From: Levilactobacillus brevis | GTDB taxonomy: Bacteria; Bacillota; Bacilli; Lactobacillales; Lactobacillaceae | Direction of reading: 5' to 3' | Length of the DNA stretch: 64,000 bases | Assembly: GCA_021383565.1 (NCBI GenBank) | Contig: CP079699.1 | Span: 1,364,001-1,428,000, forward strand | In this document: positions 26,309 through 35,314 of the stretch, piece by piece | How positions within the stretch are numbered: the first letter of the stretch is position 1 | Layout: each line of letters opens with the position of its first letter | Notes under the pieces: model-generated | The model's input: only the letters and a program-made list of their open reading frames with translations | The model's database searches: none | Told to the model about the DNA's origin: nothing | Translations under genes and position numbers: made by a program

Positions 26309-27136
26309 CTAAGCTACTAATTGGCTGGCATGTTCCCGGTATTTTACCGGGGACATGCCGGCCAATTTTGTTTTTATCCGGTGGTAATTGTAATAATCTA
26401 CGTATTCGGTTATTGCTGCCGCAAGCTCTTGATAACTGCTATAACTGTGATTATGAACAGTCTCTACCTTGAGAATGTGGAAAATACTCTCTGCTACGGC
26501 GTTATCAAGGCATGTGGCCTTGCGGCTCATGCTTTGAAAGACTCGAGCTTCTTTGAGAATACTGATATATCGACAGTTCTGGTACTGGAATCCTTGATCC
26601 GAGTGAATAGTCATTCGATAAGGCACTTTGGGTCTTCTTACTATAAGGCGTTCTAAGGGATCAGTGACGAATTTAACTGTTGGATGCTGACTAATTGCCC
26701 ACTCAAGAATTTCTCCGTTATAAAGATCAATGTAGGCAGTGAAGTATGCACGTTCATTGACGGTCTGATGACCCCAACGCACTTCGGTGACATCAGTCAC
26801 GATTTTTTGAAAAGGGCGATTGGTCTTAAAGTTGCGGTTTAGACGGTTTCTAGCGATTTTACCGACAGTACCTTTATACGAGTTGTACTTCTTTGTTTGC
26901 CGTTTAAAGGCAGTGCACAATAAATTATTTTCGCGCATGATTCTCAAAACCGCCTTATGATTGACCAGTATGCCTTTATTCCTAAGTGCTAAGGTTACAG
27001 TGCGATAACCATAGTCTGGATTGTTTTGTCGAATCTTTTTGACCTCTTCAACTAACGTTGAAGAGGTGTTTTGATACTTACGATGACAAGCATCATGATA
27101 GCTACTGCTCGACATCTTGGCCGCTTTCAATACCAC
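26309..27136 (-). CDS. IS3-family transposase OrfB (DDE integrase domain)
   Basis: About 275 residues as an independent frame; the same frame continues upstream in phase (QLITELRCKFNVKLVVVLKA) to overlap the end of orfA, so the true product is an OrfAB fusion made by -1 frameshifting. The HTH_21 segment (NNPDYGYRTVTLALRNKGIL) and the rve catalytic core are intact: first Asp in IVTDVTEVRWG, second in TIHSDQGFQYQ, Glu in NAVAESIFHILK. C-terminus YNYHRIKTKLAGMSPVKYRE is typical. A-runs near 27204-27212 and 27185-27190 are candidate slippery sites. Confidence 0.88.
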   Translation of the reverse strand: MVLKAAKMSSSSYHDACHRKYQNTSSTLVEEVKKIRQNNPDYGYRTVTLALRNKGILVNHKAVLRIMRENNLLCTAFKRQTKKYNSYKGTVGKIARNRLNRNFKTNRPFQKIVTDVTEVRWGHQTVNERAYFTAYIDLYNGEILEWAISQHPTVKFVTDPLERLIVRRPKVPYRMTIHSDQGFQYQNCRYISILKEARVFQSMSRKATCLDNAVAESIFHILKVETVHNHSYSSYQELAAAITEYVDYYNYHRIKTKLAGMSPVKYREHASQLVA

Positions 27137-27174
27137 AACTAATTTGACGTTGAATTTACACCTTAGCTCAGTGA

Positions 27175-27657
27175 TTAGCTGGGCTTTTTCTTGGTTTGAG
27201 ATTTTTTCTGTGCTAAGGCTTCGAGTTTTTCCAAGTAGGCTACCCGAATGCGTAAAATTTCATTCTCTTCTTGAAGTTGTTTGAGTGTTTTAGAATCCTT
27301 TGATTTGTCTGTCACTTTTAAAGACCGTCCTTTGAATGGCTTCAAACGTCCTTCAATCAGCTTTCGCTCCCAATCCCATATTGTAACTGGGTTCTTTAGG
27401 CGGAAGTGGCTTGCTGTAGCTGGATATGAGGCATGATGAGTCTGTCGCCATTTGATGACTTTAATTTTAAAGGAATAGTCGTAAAAAGTCTTCTCTGAAT
27501 GGTTCTCCAAGCCCGGAATACCAAACAATTTAAAATTGGCTAACCATTGATAAATGGTCGCGGAGCCTTTGATCCCATACTCTTGCATTAATTTTTGTGG
27601 CGATTTTCCTTGAAGATATTTAGTTAAGACTTGTTGTTTTATTTTAGCTGAAAACAT
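27175..27657 (-). CDS. IS3-family transposase OrfA (HTH and leucine zipper)
   Basis: 160 residues from the ATG at 27657, which has GAGGGG upstream; the frame is open to 27702 into the terminal repeat. Two HTH segments (KYLQGKSPQKLMQEYGIKGS; SYPATASHFRLKNPVTIWDW) bind the IS ends, and a C-terminal coiled coil (KTLKQLQEENEILRIRVAYL) mediates dimerisation, as in IS150-type OrfA. Ends KKKPS just after an A-rich run where frameshifting into orfB could occur. Confidence 0.85.
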   Translation of the reverse strand: MFSAKIKQQVLTKYLQGKSPQKLMQEYGIKGSATIYQWLANFKLFGIPGLENHSEKTFYDYSFKIKVIKWRQTHHASYPATASHFRLKNPVTIWDWERKLIEGRLKPFKGRSLKVTDKSKDSKTLKQLQEENEILRIRVAYLEKLEALAQKKSQTKKKPS

Positions 27658-27771
27658 AGTAAAACCCCTCGAGTTGGATTTACTCCAATTCGAGGGGTTC
27701 ACTTCAAACCCAAATGAAGGCTCGGTTTTTTTATTTTTTAGACAATTTCATTCTTTATAGTCTGAAAACAT

Positions 27772-30417
27772 TTAATTATCAGCTAGCAATCCTTTTTCTC
27801 GTAATTCAGGAAACATTCGGTGAATATCTTGCTTCCCCTTATCCTCAACGTAAAATTTAACACCAAAGAGCTTTACGTCATCATTATCCTCTAGAATCAT
27901 TACGTTCTTTGGATCAATTCGTTCAAGTAAATCTTCTTTCCATCTGTCTCTTTCGACAAATGCAGTTCCTTTGGGCTCCATATAAATCTGATAAATATAA
28001 TCTTCGTTTTTAAGGTACATGATAAAGTCTGGCATGTATCCTTCATAACGATAAACACTTTCACCAAAGTCATGAAGCTTAAAGTCAGTATTTCGCTCAT
28101 CAATACGTAATAGATAAATTTGATCGTATTTCTTTCGGAAATTTGGGATTTCTGCGCCAATTCGATCAATAAAGTCCATCTCAAGTTGATCTACAATCGC
28201 GTAATCATAAGCGTACCAATCCTTACCTTTCATCTCATAAGGGCCGATTTTAGCTGCCTTAGGATCGTTAAAGTTATCCCCCACACGTTTCTCATAGTCT
28301 CTAATTACTTCATTAACAGCGAACTTCTCAAATCGGTTAGTCCCTTTAGAGCGCTGGAAATTGTTTACTAAAGCATTCTGAACGCGAAGTAGATACCTTT
28401 CAACAGCAGTTAATCGCTCCTGAGGAGTTAATTGATGTCCATTAGCAACTCGCACCCTTACAACTGAATGTCCTAACCAACTGTCACTTGTAAGAAATTC
28501 TCTTACACTTGTTATAGTTGGGCATTGTTGTTTTAGGGATTCAAATCGAAAGAATGGGTTAAATGATACGGCAGTCCTAACTAAAGCCTTATCTGCTGGA
28601 TTACTAAATAGGGCAGCATTTACTATTGGAAATAATGAACGATTATCCTTATCTGCTCCGGTATCGAATTTACGCTCAGTAGTCGCACTAATCATATCAA
28701 TAGGCTCTGTCGTTTCTGGATCAAACCCGTACTTCAAAATTGAATTGTAGTGTTCTGCTGGTACTACCTCTACTTTGTTGTAGTAAACATTTCCATGTTT
28801 ATAAGCATCCGTTCGCTTGAATGAGCTCTTAACATTCGCTGTATAAATTTTATACTTAGTGTCCTCATTAACAGGGAGATTAATAGCATCCAATGATTTA
28901 CGAAGATTCTCCAGATACTGAGGATTATTAATTGTGTGGTAGTAAAGTCGTTCCAGTAACTGAATTTCTGATCTCCGGTCATCAAACCGGCGAGTGTAGA
29001 CTTTCTGGCCTTTATAGATAAAAGGATTATATCTGGCTCCACGACCGATTAATTGTGCTTCCGCATTGGTATCATTTGGCTTGATATTCTTTTCGCCGAT
29101 ACGGACAATATCATAAAGGTTTAGAACGTCCCAACCCTCACTTAATTTAGCAACGGCAAAAACTGACCTAATCGGGTTTGATGGACTTTCTAGATTATTT
29201 AACTTTTGAGCAACATCGTTATTATCAAGAATATCTTTTTTACTAGAATCGTTAGCATTAACCGTCGTGAACTCTTGAAAATCACGTTTTAATTCCGCAA
29301 CAGTCTCACCAAAGTCTTGGTTTAACCAGTATTTGTACGCTAAACTAAGAGCTTCACTTTGCGTTGAACGGTTTTGGGATTGGACAAAGCTTTGCAATGA
29401 CTCAGCTGTTAAATTAGCAATCATTGTTAAGAAGCGCGCTTTAATGTCCTTAGATACCTTGATAGTATTGGACTTAAAAAGAATAACAGGCTTGAAGTCT
29501 GGAATCTCCATGTTTTGTGCAATTCGCTTTCGGTATTGAGATAGTAAGACAGCGTTTAGCATCTTATCTTCATCACTGTTATTAGCTTGAAGTCGATATA
29601 CCTGTTTGGAATAGCCGTCGTTAATGAACTTGCTTAAATCATACTGAGCAATAATCTTATTCTGGTATTTATGGTAAATTTCTGGATTATGAAGGTCGAT
29701 AGTTGCTGTAAATTCAAGCTGCTGGTTGTCAGGGTTCAGGCCCCTAATTCTATCTAGTAACGCTTCCCAACTTTTATTATTAGCATCGTCTTTTTTACTT
29801 CTAGTTCCAACGTTAAAGTGGTGAGCTTCATCAGCTAAAATCACAAGTTTATGATTCTTTAGTGATTCTTCAGTAATGCCATTTTCACGTGGAGAATTGA
29901 TATCATTTGAGAGTTGCTGAATACCAGAAAATTTTAAATAGATTGTATTTTTCTCCAGTGTTATAGGAAACTCTGGCACAGCTTTAATAGATACTCTTTT
30001 GCTATCAATAACTAATGGATCCTGATACAGATACTTAGGAGATGCTGGATTAGTTAAATTATCGATAGTCTTGTTAACGACAGCAGTTGTGTTGGTAGTA
30101 AATAAGAAGCATTGATAATTATAGTTCTGATACATGTATAAGATAATTGCTGCCATGATATCGGTCTTACCTGACCCAGTAGCCATATAAAACATTAACT
30201 GGTTATAAGAGTCCTCTTTATTATCTAATTTTTCAACAGCATCCAGATTATGAATTGCTGAGAATTGGTAATCTCTTAAACTATGCTTCAGGTTCTGCTT
30301 AATGTAGAGAGGTAACCTTTGAAGCCCCTGATCCTGATTAAATAAAGAAGTATCATTTAGCCAATTTAGCAGCTTCAGATCAATTTTTTCTTCTGGGATT
30401 GTTTTTGAACGAGCCAT
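27772..30417 (-). CDS. res: type III restriction enzyme, Res subunit (helicase-nuclease)
   Basis: 881 residues. SF2 helicase motifs: Walker A MATGSGKTDIMAAIILYMYQ near residue 82, DEAH in LVILADEAHHFN near 196, and motif VI-like sequence around AQLIGRGARYNPF. The C-terminal PD-(D/E)XK nuclease is visible as GYMPDFIMYL then YQIYMEPKGT. With Mod it would translocate on DNA and cut between two inverted recognition sites. The ATG at 30417 overlaps the mod stop as TAATG, so translation is coupled. The gene itself appears intact, but mod is interrupted, so Res should be inactive. AT-rich compared with the core genome. Confidence 0.92.
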   Translation of the reverse strand: MARSKTIPEEKIDLKLLNWLNDTSLFNQDQGLQRLPLYIKQNLKHSLRDYQFSAIHNLDAVEKLDNKEDSYNQLMFYMATGSGKTDIMAAIILYMYQNYNYQCFLFTTNTTAVVNKTIDNLTNPASPKYLYQDPLVIDSKRVSIKAVPEFPITLEKNTIYLKFSGIQQLSNDINSPRENGITEESLKNHKLVILADEAHHFNVGTRSKKDDANNKSWEALLDRIRGLNPDNQQLEFTATIDLHNPEIYHKYQNKIIAQYDLSKFINDGYSKQVYRLQANNSDEDKMLNAVLLSQYRKRIAQNMEIPDFKPVILFKSNTIKVSKDIKARFLTMIANLTAESLQSFVQSQNRSTQSEALSLAYKYWLNQDFGETVAELKRDFQEFTTVNANDSSKKDILDNNDVAQKLNNLESPSNPIRSVFAVAKLSEGWDVLNLYDIVRIGEKNIKPNDTNAEAQLIGRGARYNPFIYKGQKVYTRRFDDRRSEIQLLERLYYHTINNPQYLENLRKSLDAINLPVNEDTKYKIYTANVKSSFKRTDAYKHGNVYYNKVEVVPAEHYNSILKYGFDPETTEPIDMISATTERKFDTGADKDNRSLFPIVNAALFSNPADKALVRTAVSFNPFFRFESLKQQCPTITSVREFLTSDSWLGHSVVRVRVANGHQLTPQERLTAVERYLLRVQNALVNNFQRSKGTNRFEKFAVNEVIRDYEKRVGDNFNDPKAAKIGPYEMKGKDWYAYDYAIVDQLEMDFIDRIGAEIPNFRKKYDQIYLLRIDERNTDFKLHDFGESVYRYEGYMPDFIMYLKNEDYIYQIYMEPKGTAFVERDRWKEDLLERIDPKNVMILEDNDDVKLFGVKFYVEDKGKQDIHRMFPELREKGLLADN

Positions 30418-30957
30418 TATTCTGACTCCTTCCCATAGAAGCTCTTATTGAACTTATAGTCGGTGTCTGAGACTAAGTCACGAACATCAGCATCATCAAT
30501 ATTTGCTTCGTTGTAGTAAAGTTGGTTTTTATCCAGCATCTTAATTAAAAGCTTTTTTTGATCGTCAAAGGATAAGTTTTTACGACCAGGATCACTTTCG
30601 TATTTTGCAAGATCAACCCGAAAGTCAAGATCCGCCCCTTTTTTCATTCGTTGATAAACTTTATTCAGTTCGTCAACGTTTGTAGCTTTTTGTAAATCTC
30701 GCAGGAATCCTTGATTTTTCTCCATTAATTCAGCATAAACAAAAGATCCACCACCATGCCAATCAACATCTTTTGAAATACCACCTTGTTCTCCTTCAAT
30801 TACCTTTTGTAATCTGGGAACGGTAATAGTATTAACGTAATCCATCTGTTCAATTCCTATAAACCGTCGATGCATTTTCATAGTTGCTGAAGCCGTAGTA
30901 CCCGATCCAGAAAAGAAATCCAAAACAATATCATTTTTATTAGGGTCCGTCTGAAAA

Positions 30958-31389
30958 CTACTTAAGTAAGATGCAAATTGAGGCAATGTAGACCGTAGCC
31001 AGATAAACATGAGCGAGCTTATCATAACGCGTTGCAATCCTACGAAAGTTCTTCAACTGATTAAAGAAGTTCTCAATCAAATGGCGCTCACAATAAACGT
31101 GGTAATCACAGGTCCACTTGTCTTTGGTATTTTCCTTTGGCGGAATGGTATAGACGCCTGCTTTATCTTCAATATACTGGCGAAGTTTCGCGGTGCCATA
31201 GGTTTTGTCCGCGATAATATTTGATTGAGAAATATCGAAGCCTTCCAGCAACTCACTGGCAACTTGGCTATCATGTACTTGACCACCTGTTAGGCGAAAA
31301 CCCAAGGGATTCCCTAATCCGTCAACGAGTGCGTGAATCTTGGTCGTTCGGCCACCTCGACTTAGTCCAATAGCTTGATTTTCGACCAT
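30958..31389 (-). CDS. IS5-family transposase, second frame (catalytic DDE part)
   Basis: About 143 residues: KIHALVDGLGNPLGFRLTGG (first Asp), SNIIADKTYGTAKLRQYIED (second Asp) and HLIENFFNQLKNFRRIATRY (Glu in the Y/F-rich helix). The N-terminal domain is in the preceding frame, 31362-31733, with which it overlaps by 28 bases; a frameshift would fuse them. The element looks complete and possibly active. Confidence 0.88.
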   Translation of the reverse strand: MVENQAIGLSRGGRTTKIHALVDGLGNPLGFRLTGGQVHDSQVASELLEGFDISQSNIIADKTYGTAKLRQYIEDKAGVYTIPPKENTKDKWTCDYHVYCERHLIENFFNQLKNFRRIATRYDKLAHVYLATVYIASICILLK

Positions 31390-31733
31390 ACATTCGGCGT
31401 TTTTTTTGCCCCAGTGGCCTTTTGATGCGCTCGAACGATCGTTGAATCTAAGCTCAAGTTTTCCATGTCGGGATCGTCAATCAATTCGAGAAAAACCTGT
31501 TCGAACAAGCCTGAACTTACCCAGGCTCGGAAGCGACTATACACCGTTTTCCAAGAGCCATAGCGTTCAGGTAGATCACGCCAAGGAGCCCCGCTGCGCA
31601 TGAGCCAGAGGATAGCGTTGAGGGCGGTACGGTTGTCTAGGCTTGATGGACGGCCAGTCCGGTATGGCGGGAAGTATCCTTTGATTCGGTCCCACTGAGC
31701 ATCTTCCAGTTCGTATCGTTTAGGTGTTGTCAT
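31362..31733 (-). CDS. IS5-family transposase, first frame (N-terminal domain)
   Basis: 123 residues beginning MTTPKRYELEDAQWDRIKGY, with the conserved WLMRSGAPWRDLPERYGSW segment of the IS427-group N-terminal domain and SLDSTIVRAHQKATGAKK, which leads into the catalytic domain of the overlapping frame. Start ATG at 31733. Confidence 0.88.
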   Translation of the reverse strand: MTTPKRYELEDAQWDRIKGYFPPYRTGRPSSLDNRTALNAILWLMRSGAPWRDLPERYGSWKTVYSRFRAWVSSGLFEQVFLELIDDPDMENLSLDSTIVRAHQKATGAKKTPNVWSKIKLLD

Positions 31734-33159
31734 CGGAATGCCTCGATTCGTTTTTCCTCAGATTGTACCTGAATTTTAAGTTTTCAGACAGTCCCTAGTA
31801 ACCATAGTAATAATTCTTTGGATTAATTCCTCTGGCTTTTGGCCACTTGAAAAATCTGAAATTCTTTCCTTAGACATAGGATTAATCACATATATATCAT
31901 CCCAAAGAGAGTTTATAGGCTGCCCCTTATACTCGTCTAAAAATATCTTTCGATTTATATTTTTATCCTTAGAGTCCGGAAATGCTAAGCGTCCCTCCTT
32001 ATCCCATTGTTCAAGTACTTTTTTCGATACTGAGTATCCTTTTTTAGGAGTCTTATATCCTTTATAATCATAAATTAAGTTTGGACGATAATTAGGACTT
32101 TGTATTGGGGACTTCATAAATTTACGACCATTAGCATCAACATTAGTGAAACGTTCCTTAATATACTTTTGAGTATTTGAATTATTTTTTGTAAATACAG
32201 GATTATATTGCATAAGTTCAACATTTTTTGAATACCACAATATATATTCCACAACATTGTTGAGTTGTTTTGCAGGATTGGCACTTCCACCTCTTCGCTT
32301 CCAATTAATTTTGTTTCTAAAATTGTCTCTACCAAATATTTCATCCATTAATACTTTTAAGTATGAGTCTTCAAATGAGTCAATTTCAATAAATATACTT
32401 CCATTATCACTTAATAAATCATGTGCAATTTCTAATCGGCTCTTCATAAAAGTAAGCCATGTTGAATGGTTAAAACGATCATTGTATATGAATGAATCGG
32501 ATCCCGTATTATAAGATGGATCTAAATAAATTAAGCTAATCTTTCCTGCATATTTTTTCTTTAATGAGTATAAGGCTATTAAGTTGTTTCCTTTGATAAT
32601 TAAGTTATCATCCTCATTAAATTCATCAGCTAATTTAACACCATCTCTGTCATACTTTTTAGCATTAATCAGAATTTTAGGTTCAAATAATTCGCTAATT
32701 TCAGAATGCGCTAGCGTTTCATTAAGAAACGGCTCATCAGCTCCCACATCAGGATCAGCATCTTCTTTGTCCATACCGGCTTTTAATACTGTATCCTTAT
32801 ATGGAAAATTGAGTACAACATCTGAAGAATCAGAAATAAACTTATTATCACTTGCAAGGCCTATTCTATTTGCATACTTTGTAAAGCTATCTTCCCAGAA
32901 TTCTTTGTACTCAAACATATTAATAAATTGATTAAGTTTAAAGACTTCAGTATTAGCAATTATTTCCGTATATTCATCATGAATTAACTGATTTGAAAGT
33001 AACGCCGTCATTAAGTCATGATCATATTTATCAAGGTCACTAATTACGGTACTTCGTTTTAATGCCCCACCCTCTGTTATATATTTTGTACCAAATTGGC
33101 GTAAAACATTTTTTACTTGCTTCATTATCTTAGTTTCTATTTGCATAACTGTTCTCCCA

Positions 33160-33327
33160 TTAACTAATTCCCTTTTTCTTAAGTAACTGCTGGACTCGAT
33201 AATTTCTTTGCAGTAGTACATTACAATAAATTTTAGTATAAACAGTTTTTGCCCAACTATTAGCACCATCAATTTTATAATAAGAAGCCATTCTTATAAA
33301 CATCATATTAAGTTCTGATTCCAGCAT
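33160..33327 (-). CDS. small ORF between the DUF5677 gene and mod
   Basis: 55 residues: MLESELNMMFIRMASYYKID, then a helical basic segment ending LLKKKGIS. It starts two bases after the stop of the DUF5677 frame and stops 13 bases before the mod ATG, so it fits the operon. Ribosome site is weak; translation may be coupled. No family recognised. It may be a chance frame in AT-rich DNA. Confidence 0.45.
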   Translation of the reverse strand: MLESELNMMFIRMASYYKIDGANSWAKTVYTKIYCNVLLQRNYRVQQLLKKKGIS

Positions 33328-33560
33328 CGTTAATTCAGATTTTTATCATACATTTCTATTATCATATTAAATTCATCATTATGAGGCTTTACTTTAAAGT
33401 TAGCGATCCCATTTACACCATGAGTATTATCGGAATAAGGGGCATACATGCCTAAGTAAAGATCCTTAATTCCAAGATTTTTACATAGTTGATTGAAACT
33501 TGTATTTTTGTAATCCGGTTCAGCATTATACCAATGTTGTTTAATCTTATTCCTGACGAA

Positions 33561-34663
33561 TTGTCAAGTCAAGCGCAACTTTATTCCAAAGAAAATTTCT
33601 GATGGACTCTTCCAGCCTAAGACCTTACGTGGTCGGTTATTTAATGTTTCAATGAACTGACAGATATCTTGGTCAGTGAGTTGATCTAAATCAGTTCCTT
33701 TTGGGAAATACTCACGAATAAGACCATTTGTATTCTCGTTAGTTCCCCGTTGCTGTGGTGCGTGTGGATCTGGAAAATAGACCGGAATACCTAGCTCTTG
33801 ACTAACTTCACGATATCTTGCGAATTCAGTCCCACGATCCGGCGTAAGCGTACGAACTCGTTTGGGCGTCACAGTATGCAATAAGTCAATCATAGCTTGT
33901 GTAACGTTCTTGGCGTTTACTTTGGAAACTCGTTGAGATAGTAAGTAACGTGATTTACGGTCCACCAACGTAACTAAAGCTGAACGTCCAGTCTTACCTC
34001 GAACGGTGTCACCTTCCCAATGGCCAAACCAGCTCCGGTTATCACACGACACTGGCCGCTCATGGACTGAAGGAACATCATTAAACCGCCCCCGTCGTTC
34101 ATTGATTGTTCCTTTGACCTTGCGAGTTTTGCCACGATGGCGGAGTTTACGGGCAAAACCACGAGCGCCACGACTCTTACGTTTAATTCCCAAATTATCA
34201 CGTTCAATTCCGCGATAAATGGTGTTGTAACTAATTCGCCATCCACTATTTTCGTGAAGTAAACGCCCTGAGATTTGTTCGGGAGACCATTGGTATTGAA
34301 CGATGCAGCGAAGGACAAAATCTCGTAATTTCAGGTCAGTTAGGAGTCTAGGACGGCGGCTCTTCAGTCGGCGCCTTTGGTAGCTCTCTTGTGCTTTGAC
34401 AGCTGAGTATGCATCACGACCGCCATTGCGTGTAACTTCACGTGATACAGTGGCTTTAGAACAGCCAATTTTCTCCGCAATAACTTGATAGCTATCGTTT
34501 AAAGTGACGCCTAACAGTATGCATTCTCGGTCTTTTAAGGTAAGATGTTTGTACGAACTCATAGCCTAAAATCTCCTTTAAATGATTGTTGTGGTGACTT
34601 CATTTTACAGGACTCAGGCTATGAGTTCCTTTTTTATCTTCTTACTTGTTGCACTTCAATTGT
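33561..34663 (-). mobile_element. IS30-family insertion sequence inside the DUF5677-like gene
   Basis: About 1.1 kb. One transposase gene flanked by imperfect inverted ends (TTGTCAAGTCAAGCGCAAC at 33561; complement ACAATTGAAGTGCAAC near 34663). The insertion site is flanked by AATTCG-like sequence on both sides, consistent with the palindromic preference of IS30. Confidence 0.88.
33564..34562 (-). CDS. IS30-family transposase
   Basis: 332 residues. N-terminal HTH (HLTLKDRECILLGVTLNDSY, EKIGCSKATVSREVTRNGG), a second DNA-binding stretch (WSPEQISGRLLHENSGWRIS) and the DDE core: GHWEGDTVRGK, RTLTPDRGTEFARY, and NTNGLIREYFPKGTD with the catalytic Glu. Ends NNRPRKVLGWKSPSEIFFG, the family signature. 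The stop codon lies inside the terminal repeat. Complete and probably functional. Confidence 0.95.
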   Translation of the reverse strand: MSSYKHLTLKDRECILLGVTLNDSYQVIAEKIGCSKATVSREVTRNGGRDAYSAVKAQESYQRRRLKSRRPRLLTDLKLRDFVLRCIVQYQWSPEQISGRLLHENSGWRISYNTIYRGIERDNLGIKRKSRGARGFARKLRHRGKTRKVKGTINERRGRFNDVPSVHERPVSCDNRSWFGHWEGDTVRGKTGRSALVTLVDRKSRYLLSQRVSKVNAKNVTQAMIDLLHTVTPKRVRTLTPDRGTEFARYREVSQELGIPVYFPDPHAPQQRGTNENTNGLIREYFPKGTDLDQLTDQDICQFIETLNNRPRKVLGWKSPSEIFFGIKLRLT

Positions 34664-35165
34664 AAATTCGTCCTATTAGGAATATTTTGAGGAAATAGTG
34701 TATCGTACTTTTTTCTAAAGTATTTGGTTGATTCTTCAAGGCTAGATGCTTCTGAAGGATCATTTTTTATTTGATTATCTATTTGTTGCTGCATATTTTT
34801 GGCTAACTCTTTATCAGTTAGTCCTTTTACTATGCTTAATGCCTTAGTATGTGAATTCATTTTTTCATAAAAGAATAATAACTCAGCCCTGGCCTCAGTA
34901 TTTTTCTGAAATATATATGTCAGATAAACCGATTGTTCTATAAATGCCCTTAATAATGTATCGGTCACATTAGTTAGACCATTATCTGTAAGAATTTTTA
35001 TTGCCTTGGCATTTGATAATGCAGAATAATACAAAGAAATAATCGCTACATCACTCAGTGTTAATTTTTGCTTTGAAAATACAGAATTATCCTCAAATAA
35101 TTTGTCAATTAATTTTTCGTTATCATCTATTGTTACTTCTAAACTCATATATTCTCCTCTAACTT

Positions 35166-35197
35166 CAAAAAGCACCCAGCTTTAATACTGGATGCTT
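35166..35197 (-). terminator. terminator downstream of guaA at the island border
   Basis: Stem AAGCACCCAG/CTGGATGCTT (35170-35179/35188-35197) followed on the minus strand by TTTTTG. It sits 118 bases past the guaA stop and 18 bases before the DUF5677 start, so it separates core from island. Confidence 0.75.
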
Positions 35198-35314
35198 TCA
35201 TCATATGGCAAACATTTTGGCAAACAAACATGTAGTTTTTAATGAGTTGGTCACCTTTTAACACTGCCAAAATGCTGATACACCGCGATTCCAACTCTAA
35301 GTTACATTACCATC

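Larger units (their letters stand above)
26278..27706 (-). mobile_element. IS3-family insertion sequence (IS150-like)
   Basis: About 1.43 kb bounded by imperfect inverted ends TGAAGTGAACCCC..AATTGGAGT (26278 on) and its complement ending at 27706, with terminal TG..CA. It holds orfA and orfB in the IS3 arrangement. No matching 3-bp duplication flanks it (AAT at left, AAC at right), which may reflect later rearrangement. Confidence 0.88.
30943..31795 (-). mobile_element. IS5-family insertion sequence (IS427-like) inside mod
   Basis: 853 bp with terminal inverted repeats (GGGTCCGTCTGAAAACT at 30943; complement GGGACTGTCTGAAAACT at 31795) and a TA duplication (30941-30942 and 31796-31797). Two overlapping frames encode the transposase, as in IS427-group elements that use frameshifting. 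Confidence 0.93.
30417..33146 (-). pseudogene. mod: type III DNA methyltransferase Mod, interrupted by an IS5-family element
   Basis: The N-terminal part (31796-33146) holds motif IV LIYLDPSYNTGSDSF and the target-recognition region, ending RIITMVT. The C-terminal part (30417-30942) begins NKNDIVLDFFSGSGTTASAT, the SAM-binding motif I. Motif IV before motif I is the beta-class order of type III Mod. Removing 30943-31795 and one TA restores an in-frame junction MVT-NKNDIVLDFF, so the interruption is recent and the only visible defect. Start ATG 33146 has GGGAG upstream; the frame is open to 33272. Mod supplies both methylation and DNA recognition, so its loss silences the system. The proline-to-serine change in DPSYNT is also noted. 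Confidence 0.92.
33330..35148 (-). pseudogene. DUF5677-like protein gene interrupted by an IS30-family element
   Basis: The N-terminal part (34664-35148) begins MSLEVTIDDNEKLIDKLFED after AGAGGAG and runs to FPQNIPNRTN. On the far side of the IS the frame resumes as [20 protein letters not shown] and continues [20 protein letters not shown] to the stop at 33330. With a 2-bp overlap removed the two parts join in frame, giving about 240 residues. The family (helical, with a terminal Y/H-rich motif) is of unknown function and is often next to restriction genes; a defence role is inference. It heads the small ORF-mod-res operon, so the insertion may also be polar on that operon. Confidence 0.75.

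Noticed and set aside
26278-27706. Target-site duplication for the IS3 element
   Set aside because: The flanking triplets (AAT and AAC) do not match, so no duplication is claimed.
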